Program-made: the position numbers and the translations under genes
Part shown: piece by piece, positions 8,307 to 14,494 of the stretch
How the letters are laid out: every line of letters begins with the position of its first letter
Position numbering within the stretch: the stretch's first letter is position 1
Notes under the pieces: model-generated
Seen by the model: the letters and a program-made list of their open reading frames with translations, nothing else
Database searches by the model: none
Told to the model about the DNA's origin: nothing
Source of the DNA: Acidobacteriaceae bacterium
GTDB lineage: Bacteria > Acidobacteriota > Terriglobia > Terriglobales > Acidobacteriaceae
NCBI GenBank assembly: GCA_009781125.1
Contig: WQYS01000022.1
Location: 1-14,494 of the forward strand
DNA length: 14,494 nt
Direction: 5' to 3'

Positions 8307-8954
8307 CTATTCCGCTGGCGGCGCCACCTGAGGAGGTGGCGCAGGACGTGGCGCGGGATATTTGCAGGTTCGGTGGGCGATGTCGTTTTCCTTATACAGG
8401 CCAGCCGCTTCCTTCATCGAGGCCGTAAATACCGGAGCCTGCTTATCCTCGCCTTTCAGTTCGCGCAGGACCGTTGATTTCAGCCTCTCCTCGCAATCAA
8501 ATAGAAAAGTGTTTTCAGGCTTCGAGAAGCCCCGCTTCCCGGACCGCACTGCAATCGCAAGGACAATGAACCCCGGTATGCAGGCGATGACGACCGCCAG
8601 GATTGGAAAAACCCGCACGTTTCCGAACGCGACGCCTGCGTTGCCTGACATGAAGAACCCGATAGCGGCAATGATAAGGCCGATGCCGATGGGCCAGAAC
8701 AGGATGGCCACGATGCAGTGAATGGGCCGCCATTGCTTGATCTTGCGCACACCGGTTTCTTTACATGCAGGGCAGACCGGCGCGGCGTGCGTCATGGTCG
8801 GCTCCTTGTGAAACACGTCTTTTCTTTCTTTGTTTTGTCCTATGGTTGTCTTGGTTCCACTGACAACGGAAACAGTGTCGGGCCCAAGCCTTGGCTGACC
8901 GCATGCGGCGCAGCTTTGCCTCTGGGTCTGCGGGAGTGCTGATAGGTCGTACAT
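8307..8954 (-). CDS. small membrane protein with two CxxC pairs (zinc-ribbon-like) and two transmembrane helices
   Basis: I do not recognise this 215-residue protein. It has a CAACG pair at 15-18 and a CPAC pair at 61-64, which together could form one zinc ribbon. Two hydrophobic helices follow at about 78-102 and 115-136, then a basic loop (RSGKRG), a charged region and a Pro-rich C-terminus. Two starts have good ribosome sites: ATG 8954 (aaagga eight bases before) and ATG 8795 (aaggag six bases before). The longer form was chosen because only it holds both Cys pairs; the shorter form (162 residues) keeps one pair and both helices. The gene converges on the kinase gene with 21 bases between stops. 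It is transcribed away from the antitoxin gene across about 150 bases. It is probably an inner-membrane protein of unknown role. Confidence 0.6.
   Translation of the reverse strand: MYDLSALPQTQRQSCAACGQPRLGPDTVSVVSGTKTTIGQNKERKDVFHKEPTMTHAAPVCPACKETGVRKIKQWRPIHCIVAILFWPIGIGLIIAAIGFFMSGNAGVAFGNVRVFPILAVVIACIPGFIVLAIAVRSGKRGFSKPENTFLFDCEERLKSTVLRELKGEDKQAPVFTASMKEAAGLYKENDIAHRTCKYPAPRPAPPPQVAPPAE
8321..8342. terminator. perfect hairpin at the convergent gene junction, possible terminator
   Basis: The arms gcgccacct (8321-8329) and aggtggcgc (8334-8342) form a 9-bp GC-rich stem with a gagg tetraloop. It lies within the last codons of the minus-strand zinc-ribbon gene and about 36 bases past the stop of the plus-strand kinase gene. 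It could terminate the kinase transcript, but there is no U-tract after it. The palindrome could also simply reflect the Pro-rich coding sequence. Confidence 0.35.
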
Positions 8955-9061
8955 GGTTGTAATCCTTTGCGCATCTTTGTAACACATTTTTCTCGTGATA
9001 GTCCAGGCCGCGCGTTGCAAACGCGACGGCAGCTCCCGGCAGGCTGAGCAAGATGAATATG

Positions 9062-9097
9062 GTACACTTGTGTACGCAAGTGTACGCAGCGGTACAC
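9062..9097. promoter_or_regulatory. operator-like palindromes upstream of the Phd-type antitoxin gene
   Basis: Four copies of one hexamer form two inverted pairs. GTACAC (9062-9067) and GTGTAC (9070-9075) are separated by 2 bases; GTGTAC (9080-9085) and GTACAC (9092-9097) are separated by 6. The two GTGTAC copies are 10 bases apart, one helical turn. The block ends one base before the aaggag ribosome site of the antitoxin gene. Type II antitoxins of the Phd/YefM family usually repress their own promoter through such repeats, so this is the expected autoregulatory operator. The protein-DNA link is inference. Confidence 0.7.
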
Positions 9098-9108
9098 AAG
9101 GAGCTGCT

Positions 9109-9381
9109 ATGGGAACGATAAGTGTAGGCATAAGAGAGTTTCGGGACAATCTTGCTACTTACGTGTTGGAATCGAAGACGCCGGTAGCAATTACTCGCCA
9201 CGGAGACACGGTTGGTTTTTATCTTCCCGTCCGGCGCAAGCGGACCGAGGCCGAAAAAGCCGCGTTCAGAGAGGCTGGCGCACGTTTGCAGGCAATGCTG
9301 GATGCGGCAGGCGTTACGGAAGATGATATTATTGCTGACTTTCAGCAGTGGCGGAAAGAACAGAGAGCGAAACGGCGATGA
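9109..9381 (+). CDS. type II antitoxin, Phd/YefM family
   Basis: This encodes 90 residues. The N-terminal half has the Phd/YefM fold signature: SVGIREFRDNLATYV (5-19), then KTPVAITRHGDTVGFYLPV. This half would dimerise and bind DNA. The C-terminal part is charged and would wrap around the toxin. The ATG at 9109 has a strong aaggag site five bases upstream and directly follows the operator block. The open frame reaches back to 8995 but the extra part would run through the operator. The stop codon overlaps the toxin start (ATGA at 9378-9381), the usual translational coupling of such pairs. As the toxin gene carries a frameshift, this antitoxin may now be an orphan. Confidence 0.85.
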   Translation: MGTISVGIREFRDNLATYVLESKTPVAITRHGDTVGFYLPVRRKRTEAEKAAFREAGARLQAMLDAAGVTEDDIIADFQQWRKEQRAKRR

Positions 9382-9805
9382 ACGATCCAAAGCGCATCGT
9401 TCTTGATGCGAATATCCTCCTGCGCGCAGTATTCGGCGTTCGCGTACGCTGTCTTCTGAAACCTACGGTGATTCGGTGTCTTTTTGCTCGCCTGATGTCT
9501 GCTTCGCGGAAGCTCGTAAAACCATTCCTGATATTTCTTCAAGACGAGGGATTGATCCGTTGCCGGTAATGTCCTATCTTGAACAGTTGCCCAATGTGGT
9601 TGAGATTGTGGTCAAAAGTGCATATGAGGAATATGAATCTTCCGCCCGTGCGCGTATAGGCCACAGGGATGCGGATGATTGGCCTGTCGTAGCGACTTCG
9701 TTGCTTCTGGGCTGTCCTGTGTGGACTGAGGACCACGATTTCTTCGGCAGCGGCCTATCGACATGGACGACGCAGACCATTGAACTCTACCTGCGCGATG
9801 CCTGA
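9378..9805 (+). pseudogene. PIN-domain toxin (VapC-like ribonuclease), broken by a -1 frameshift
   Basis: The start, overlapping the antitoxin stop, reads MNDPKRIVLDANILLRAVFGVRVRCL, with the first PIN acidic residue at Asp10. After about 9457 this frame turns to unrelated sequence and stops at 9569. The next frame carries the rest of the domain: ETYGDSVSFCSPDV, an EARK segment, HRDADDWPVVATSLLLGC and VWTEDHDFFGSG, ending at the TGA at 9803-9805. Adding one base after 9457 (ctX gaa acc tac) restores a single 142-residue PIN protein with its acidic residues. Intact relatives are Mg2+-dependent ribonucleases that arrest growth. The gene is annotated as a pseudogene; a sequencing error or programmed frameshifting are alternatives. 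The downstream nagA gene converges, with its stop codon directly adjoining. Confidence 0.8.
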
Positions 9806-10951
9806 TTAGACTTCGACTCCGTTCAGGATGGTCTTTATCAGCTCGCCTTTTGCGTTAAAGACATTTAGATTCGCGGGTTGCCCCACTGCGAGATTGGCGA
9901 CCATGTGCGAGACGCCGATCATCGCTGCCGGATTGCTGGAAGCCATGCGAGCGGCTGCGCCCAGCGAGGCTCCGGTGAAGCGTTGCAGGTTCCATACGGC
10001 GCGGTCGAGCGTCAGCACGCTGCCTGCGAGCGTGGTCTTGCCATGCTCAAGATCCTCGGCTGACAAGGCGCGTCCGTTCGTGAGCTGAACCTTGAAGTTT
10101 CCGAGACCGTAGGTGCCATCCGGCATTCCTGTGGCCGAGATGCTGTCCGTGACCAGGATGCCGCGCTGCTCGCCCTTGGCCTTCAGCCACAGGCGCACAA
10201 GCTCGGGCGCTACGTGAATGCCGTCGCAGATGAGCTCGGCGAAGAGCGGCTCAGAGTCGAGGACGACGCCCAGTACGCCCGGCTCGCGGTGGTCGAGCGC
10301 GCGCATGGCGTTGTAGGTGTGAGTCGTGCTGGAGGCTCCGGCGTCGATAGCGGCGCGCGTGATTGCGGCATCGGCGTTGGTGTGTCCGATGCTGACGCGA
10401 ACGCCCTGAGCCACAATATGCGCGATCATCTCAATGGCTCCGGGCATCTCCGGTGCGACCGTGACGAGGCGTATATGGCCTCGCGCAGCCTGTTGGAGGC
10501 GGTCGAACAGAGCTATGTCCGGCGGCTGAATGTGCGTCTGAGGATGTACGCCGCGTTTGGCGTGAGAGATGAACGGCCCTTCCAGGTGGATGCCGACGGG
10601 CCGCGCCTCGCGCTCTCGGGCGGGTGCTTCGATGGCATCGGCGATGGCTTCGAGCGCGCGCAGCGTGGGATCAATGGCCGCCGTGACGGTCGTTGGCAGA
10701 TAGTGGCCGACGCCGCGCGTGGCATGGTGGCGGCTCACGGCGCTGATGGACTCCGGAGCAGCTTCCATCACGTCGTGGCCAGCAGCTCCGTGGGTGTGGA
10801 TGTCAAAAAAAGTGGAGGTCAGGATGGTGCCGTCGTCCTTGCTCTTCGGACAGGAATCAATGGACACTATGATTCCGTCGTCGATGCGGACGACGGGAGA
10901 GTCGATAACTTCGGTCGCTGTAATCAGGTGGCGCGCGTAGATGGTCTGCAT
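9806..10951 (-). CDS. nagA: N-acetylglucosamine-6-phosphate deacetylase
   Basis: This encodes a 381-residue cytoplasmic enzyme of the amidohydrolase superfamily. It converts GlcNAc-6-phosphate to glucosamine-6-phosphate and acetate. Visible motifs are DIHTHGAAGHD (50-60), HLEGPFIS with Glu124, SIGHTNA with His190, THTYNAM with His211 (metal ligands in this family), DGIHVAP (243-249) and VTDSISATG with the catalytic Asp at 269. Length is typical. The upstream alpha/beta hydrolase gene ends only 5 bases before this ATG. No clear ribosome site precedes it, so translation may be coupled. It supplies the downstream step for amino sugars brought in by the symporter-NamZ protein and phosphorylated by the BadF-family kinase. 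The deaminase NagB is not in the window. Confidence 0.93.
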   Translation of the reverse strand: MQTIYARHLITATEVIDSPVVRIDDGIIVSIDSCPKSKDDGTILTSTFFDIHTHGAAGHDVMEAAPESISAVSRHHATRGVGHYLPTTVTAAIDPTLRALEAIADAIEAPAREREARPVGIHLEGPFISHAKRGVHPQTHIQPPDIALFDRLQQAARGHIRLVTVAPEMPGAIEMIAHIVAQGVRVSIGHTNADAAITRAAIDAGASSTTHTYNAMRALDHREPGVLGVVLDSEPLFAELICDGIHVAPELVRLWLKAKGEQRGILVTDSISATGMPDGTYGLGNFKVQLTNGRALSAEDLEHGKTTLAGSVLTLDRAVWNLQRFTGASLGAAARMASSNPAAMIGVSHMVANLAVGQPANLNVFNAKGELIKTILNGVEV

Positions 10952-10956
10952 CGAAG

Positions 10957-11661
10957 TCAGTGTAATTCAGCAGAGTTCAGAGCGGGGAAGGTTACGCGCA
11001 GCCAATCCAGAATCTGCGCGTGCATCTGGTCGAGCTTCGGAGTGGGGGACGACGGCGTTCCCTGAAAGAAGTGCTCCGCGCCTTCGATCCAGACCATGCG
11101 CCGAGGCTCGGCGGCTCGTCGCAGCACAGCTTCGACGGCATCGCGCGGGCCGAACTGGTCCTCGGCTCCGCAGACGAAGAGCTTGGGCTGCGCGCACTGA
11201 GTCAGAAATTCGTAAGAGTAGCCGTGCCCTTCGGCCAGCGAGGGGACTCCCAGGCCGATCAGTCCTTGTACGCGCGGGTCGCCGCAGCCTGCCTGCAATC
11301 CTACCCACGAGCCGAAGGAAAACCCGGCCAGCAGAATCGGCAGGCGCAGATTGGCGTCCAGCCAGTCGAGAGCGGCGCGGGTGTCCTGAATCTCGCCGCG
11401 TCCATCGTCGAAGCTGCCCTCGCTCAGGCCGACTCCGCGAAAGTTGAAGCGCAGCACAGGAAGGCCCAGCGAAGAGAAGGCCTTCATGGTGTGGTAGACC
11501 ACCTTGTTATGGAGCGAGCCGCCTCCCAGCGGATGCGGATGGCACACCAGCGCCGCATAGGGAGCCTGGGGATGGCCGGTATTCAGAACGGCTTCGAGCC
11601 GGCCTGCCGGTCCGCGCAGGTCTTCGACGGATCGGATGGCGGCATGGGGTGCGTGCTGCAT
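10957..11661 (-). CDS. alpha/beta hydrolase (COG2945-type)
   Basis: This encodes a 234-residue protein with an alpha/beta hydrolase fold. Features are the HPHPLGGGSLHNKVV oxyanion region (41-55), RFNFRGVGLSEG (71-82), the nucleophile elbow GFSFGSW with Ser115, an acidic CGAEDQF segment with Asp168, and GAEHFF with His197, giving a complete Ser-Asp-His triad. Proteins with the CHPHP...HNKVVY signature are small cytoplasmic esterase-like hydrolases whose substrates are mostly unknown. The ATG at 11661 has no strong ribosome site. The gene is the first of a two-gene unit with nagA, 5 bases apart, and diverges from the M20 gene across about 40 bases. A role in deacylating amino sugar derivatives is possible but is only suggested by the linkage. 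Confidence 0.85.
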   Translation of the reverse strand: MQHAPHAAIRSVEDLRGPAGRLEAVLNTGHPQAPYAALVCHPHPLGGGSLHNKVVYHTMKAFSSLGLPVLRFNFRGVGLSEGSFDDGRGEIQDTRAALDWLDANLRLPILLAGFSFGSWVGLQAGCGDPRVQGLIGLGVPSLAEGHGYSYEFLTQCAQPKLFVCGAEDQFGPRDAVEAVLRRAAEPRRMVWIEGAEHFFQGTPSSPTPKLDQMHAQILDWLRVTFPALNSAELH

Positions 11662-11702
11662 AAATTTCAGTCTACCGGTACAGACGGGTGGGGCCGTATC
11701 GT

Positions 11703-12761
11703 ATGCTGAAAAATATGCCTGTTGATCCGGTCCAGATTACGAAGCAGCTTGTAGACATCGAATCCACCACCTACAACGAGGGAGCTGCCGGGGCGTTTCT
11801 GCTGGAGTTTCTCCAGGCGCAGGGCTACGCGGTCGAGAAGATGCCCGTGACGCAGGTATCTCGATCCGGACTTCATCAGGCTCCTGCGGGCGGCACGGGC
11901 GAGCGCTTCAACGTCTATGCCGCGATGCCCGGCGTGACTCCCGATGTAGTGCTTTCGACGCACATGGATACCGTGCCGCCGTACTTCGGGTGCACGGAGG
12001 ACGACGAGTTCCTCTACGGACGCGGCACCTGCGATGCTAAGGGAATCCTGGCCGCGCAGATTGCGGCGGCGGACCGGCTGCGTGAGGCCGGAGTGAAGGT
12101 GGGGCTGCTGTTTCTCGTGGGCGAGGAGCGCGACTCCGCTGGAGCGAAGGAGGCGAATCTTCATCCCCGGGGATCGCGGTTTCTGATCAACGGCGAGCCG
12201 ACGGAGAACCGGCTGGCACTGGCTTCGCAGGGGACTCTGCGCGCCGAGCTGTGGGCCAAGGGGCGGATGGCGCATTCGGCCTATCCGGAGCTGGGCGAGT
12301 CGGCGATTAACAAACTTGTGGAAGCGCTGCATGATGTGCTGGCGATGCCGCTGCCGGTCGATCCTGAGATCGGCTCATCGTCGCTGAACATCGGCATCAT
12401 TCAGGGAGGCAGAGCGCCGAACATCATCTCCGACAAGGCCGAGGCGCATCTGCTGATTCGTCTGGTAGGGCCAGCCGAGGAGGTGAAGCAGAACATCCTC
12501 CGCACCGTCGGCAACCGCGCCGACGTAACCTTCAGCCTGGAGCTTCCGTTCGTAAGGATGCGCAAGGTGGGCAATCTTCCCACCATGGTGGCGAAGTTTA
12601 CGACAGATATCCCCACGTTGACCGCATGGGGAGAGCCGTTTCTGCTGGGGCCGGGCTCGATTCATGTAGCTCACACGCCAGACGAGAGGATCGCCAAGAA
12701 GGAGCTGCTGGAGGCGGTCGATCTCTACTACGAGCTGGCGTCGAGTCTGGTGGCCTTATAA
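11703..12761 (+). CDS. M20/M25/M40-family metallohydrolase (ArgE/DapE-like)
   Basis: This encodes 352 residues from ATG 11703. The family is di-zinc amidohydrolases and peptidases, including acetylornithine deacetylase and succinyl-diaminopimelate desuccinylase. Zinc-site motifs are LSTHMDTVPP with His87 and Asp89, GRGTCDAKG with Asp111, LFLVGEERDS with the Glu142/Glu143 pair (catalytic base and ligand), a further NGEPTE motif (Glu165), and the last ligand His in the C-terminal VAHTPDE. The dimerisation lid (GTLRAELWAKGRMAHSAYPE onward) is present. Substrate cannot be assigned from sequence alone. An in-frame GTG at 11688 would add 5 residues and the ATG at 11715 would remove 4; a gggtgggg purine run before 11703 favours that start. 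It is divergent from the alpha/beta hydrolase-nagA pair. Confidence 0.85.
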   Translation: MLKNMPVDPVQITKQLVDIESTTYNEGAAGAFLLEFLQAQGYAVEKMPVTQVSRSGLHQAPAGGTGERFNVYAAMPGVTPDVVLSTHMDTVPPYFGCTEDDEFLYGRGTCDAKGILAAQIAAADRLREAGVKVGLLFLVGEERDSAGAKEANLHPRGSRFLINGEPTENRLALASQGTLRAELWAKGRMAHSAYPELGESAINKLVEALHDVLAMPLPVDPEIGSSSLNIGIIQGGRAPNIISDKAEAHLLIRLVGPAEEVKQNILRTVGNRADVTFSLELPFVRMRKVGNLPTMVAKFTTDIPTLTAWGEPFLLGPGSIHVAHTPDERIAKKELLEAVDLYYELASSLVAL

Positions 12762-12772
12762 AACATCCAAGG

Positions 12773-12926
12773 CGTCATCCTGAACGAAGTGAAGGACCCC
12801 CGTATTTCTCTTCCACGCCACGAATCTTCAGGAAAGGTACGACTGTTCAGCAACAATCACTTCCCACTGGAGTTCGTTGCTACTACATGCAAAATGCGGG
12901 GGTTCTTCGCTCCGCTCAGAATGACG
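12773..12926. repeat. REP/MITE-like inverted-repeat element
   Basis: The left arm 12773-12807 (begins cgtcatcctgaacgaagtga) and right arm 12892-12926 are inverted copies matching at about 29 of 35 positions. All differences are transitions. About 84 bases lie between the arms. The element begins 12 bases after the stop of the M20 gene and ends about 85 bases before dnaE. The terminal motif gtcatcctga(a/g)cgaag is of a kind I remember as a dispersed intergenic repeat in Acidobacteriaceae and some other phyla. It could fold into a long hairpin and end the M20 transcript. No coding function is evident. Confidence 0.75.
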
Positions 12927-13010
12927 ACTTCAAAAGGAGGCGTTCCAGAATGGCGCGTTCCTGAATTTGGGACGAGTTTTCCTCATCCGGCGGCGGCTTA
13001 ACATAGAGCT

Positions 13011-14494
13011 ATGGCTGCCGAGTTTACCCACCTCCATCTGCACACGGACTATTCGCTACTGGACGGCGCCTGCGACGTCGATAAACTTGCCGCTCACCTG
13101 AGCAAGATCGGCCAGAGCTCTGCGGCCATGACCGACCACGGCAATATCTACGGCGCGGTCCACTTCTTCGACGCCATGAAGAAGACGGGACTTAAGCCGA
13201 TTCTGGGCTGTGAGCTGTATATCTCTGAAACCGAAGATCATACTGAGCAGTCAGGAGGCTATAACCACCTGCTCGTTCTGGCGGAGAACGAGGAGGGATA
13301 CCGCAACCTCATACGACTGACCAGCGAGGCTGCGATACATGGCTTCTATCGCCGTCCGCGCATCTCGAAACAGTTTCTGGCGCGCCACACGAAGGGGCTG
13401 ATCGGGTTCTCTGGCTGCCTGGTGGGCGAGGTCAACAGGCACCTGATGAAGGGCGCGTTTGAAGAGGCCAAGCGGACGGCGGGCCAGCATGAGGAGATGT
13501 TCGGCAAGGGAAACTACTTCCTCGAAGTGCAGGACCACGGCCTGGGGCCGGACAAGGGAGTCCGCGAGGCACTCTACAAGCTGGAGCGCGAGCTGGACAT
13601 CCCGCTGGTGGCCACCAACGATAGCCACTATGTTGCCGGGGACGACTCCCAGGCGCACGAGATTCTGCTCTGCGTGCAGACCGGCAGCAACATGAACGAT
13701 CCCAACCGGTTCAAGTTCCAGACCAATGAGTTCTACATCAAGTCGGCTGAGGAGATGCACCGCCTGTTTGCCGATTACCCGGACCCGTGCACGCGCACCA
13801 TGCAGTTTGCCGAGCGCTGCAATCTGAAGCTACATGCGGTGGAGAACCCGTTCCCAGAGTTTCCGGTTCCCGAGGGCCACACGCTGGAGAGCTACTTCGA
13901 GCAGGTCTGCCGCGCGGGTTTCCGCAAGCGCATGGAGACGACGGTGGCGCATCTGCGCGAACAGGGGCTGCTGCGCAGGTCGATAGCCGACTACGAGCAG
14001 AGGCTGGAGCGGGAGATCGACTGTATCAAGCAGATGAAGTTTCCCGGTTATTTTCTGATCGTCTGGGACTTCATCCGCTACGCGCGAGAGCAGGGGATTC
14101 CCGTAGGTCCGGGCCGCGGCTCGGCGGCCGGGTCGCTGGTCGCCTACTCGATGGAGATCACCGACATCGACCCGTTGCAGAACGAGCTGCTCTTCGAGCG
14201 CTTTCTGAATCCGGAGCGCGTCTCCATGCCGGACATCGACGTGGACTTCTGCATGAACCGCCGCCCCGAGGTCATCGAGTACGTGCGGCGCAAGTATGGC
14301 ACCGATCAGGTGGCGCAGATCATCACCTTCAACACCATGGCGGCCAAGGCCGCGATCAAGGACGTGGGCCGCGCCATGGAGATGCCTTACGGCGAGGTGG
14401 ACCGCATCGCCAAGATGATTCCGGCGGTGCAGGGCGTCACCATCCACATCAAGGACGTGCTCGACGAAAAAGGGCCGCTGACGAAGGCCTACGA
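13011..14494 (+). CDS. dnaE: DNA polymerase III subunit alpha (N-terminal 494 residues, cut by window edge)
   Basis: This is the replicative polymerase subunit of the Pol III holoenzyme; 494 codons are present and the frame is open at the right edge. The N-terminal PHP domain starts [13 protein letters not shown] (about 7-19) with MTDHGN near residue 40. The C family polymerase core shows [14 protein letters not shown] and the catalytic PDIDVDF with aspartates at 408, 410 and 412, closely matching the spacing in the E. coli enzyme. A full-length DnaE is about 1150-1200 residues, so well over half lies beyond the window. The ATG at 13011 is chosen because it places the PHP histidines at the usual N-terminal position; only a weak purine stretch (tagag) precedes it. 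This is DnaE rather than PolC, as no exonuclease domain is inserted in the PHP region. Confidence 0.96.
   Translation, partial: MAAEFTHLHLHTDYSLLDGACDVDKLAAHLSKIGQSSAAMTDHGNIYGAVHFFDAMKKTGLKPILGCELYISETEDHTEQSGGYNHLLVLAENEEGYRNLIRLTSEAAIHGFYRRPRISKQFLARHTKGLIGFSGCLVGEVNRHLMKGAFEEAKRTAGQHEEMFGKGNYFLEVQDHGLGPDKGVREALYKLERELDIPLVATNDSHYVAGDDSQAHEILLCVQTGSNMNDPNRFKFQTNEFYIKSAEEMHRLFADYPDPCTRTMQFAERCNLKLHAVENPFPEFPVPEGHTLESYFEQVCRAGFRKRMETTVAHLREQGLLRRSIADYEQRLEREIDCIKQMKFPGYFLIVWDFIRYAREQGIPVGPGRGSAAGSLVAYSMEITDIDPLQNELLFERFLNPERVSMPDIDVDFCMNRRPEVIEYVRRKYGTDQVAQIITFNTMAAKAAIKDVGRAMEMPYGEVDRIAKMIPAVQGVTIHIKDVLDEKGPLTKAY

Noticed and set aside
10214..11065. 283-residue plus-strand open frame
   Set aside because: It is antisense to nagA and the end of the hydrolase gene, both with catalytic motifs; the antisense product shows no recognisable domain.
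11667..12332. 221-residue minus-strand open frame
   Set aside because: It is a shadow of the M20 metallohydrolase; the plus frame has all zinc ligands.
12626..12964. 112-residue plus-strand open frame across the M20 end and the repeat
   Set aside because: It crosses the M20 stop and both arms of the inverted repeat in a different frame, with no ribosome site or domain.

Overview
The window looks like a chromosomal stretch of a high-GC, Gram-negative type soil bacterium. I infer Acidobacteriota (Terriglobia/Acidobacteriaceae), because of overall codon use, strong purine-rich ribosome sites, and dispersed intergenic inverted repeats of a type I remember from that group. No rRNA, tRNA, CRISPR array or transposase was recognised.

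Layout. On the left, on the minus strand, lie the 5' end of an ABC transporter ATPase gene (cut by the window edge) and a PNK-like P-loop kinase gene. Next come gapA (plus) and phoU (minus), which converge on a strong hairpin. A large intergenic inverted-repeat element separates phoU from a very long minus-strand gene at 3205-7269. That gene encodes a sodium:solute symporter fused to a class C beta-lactamase-fold serine hydrolase and then to a NamZ (DUF1343/GH171) exo-muramidase. A BadF/MurK-type amino sugar kinase is transcribed divergently from it. After that come a small zinc-ribbon membrane protein (minus), a Phd/PIN toxin-antitoxin pair whose toxin is frameshifted (plus), nagA with an alpha/beta hydrolase gene (minus), an M20 metallohydrolase (plus), a second inverted-repeat element, and the first 494 codons of dnaE (plus, cut by the window edge).

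The central theme is salvage of cell-wall amino sugars. The fusion protein could remove peptide (serine hydrolase, AmiE-like), release MurNAc (NamZ) and import it (symporter) from one polypeptide. The divergent kinase would phosphorylate MurNAc or GlcNAc in the cytoplasm, and NagA would deacetylate GlcNAc-6-P. The etherase MurQ, needed to link MurNAc-6-P to NagA, is not in the window. The fusion, with an additional fourteenth membrane helix that would place the hydrolases in the periplasm, is the most unusual object here.

Accessory signals are the operator-like palindromes in front of the antitoxin gene, the broken PIN toxin, and two intergenic inverted-repeat elements that may be non-autonomous mobile or REP-like sequences.
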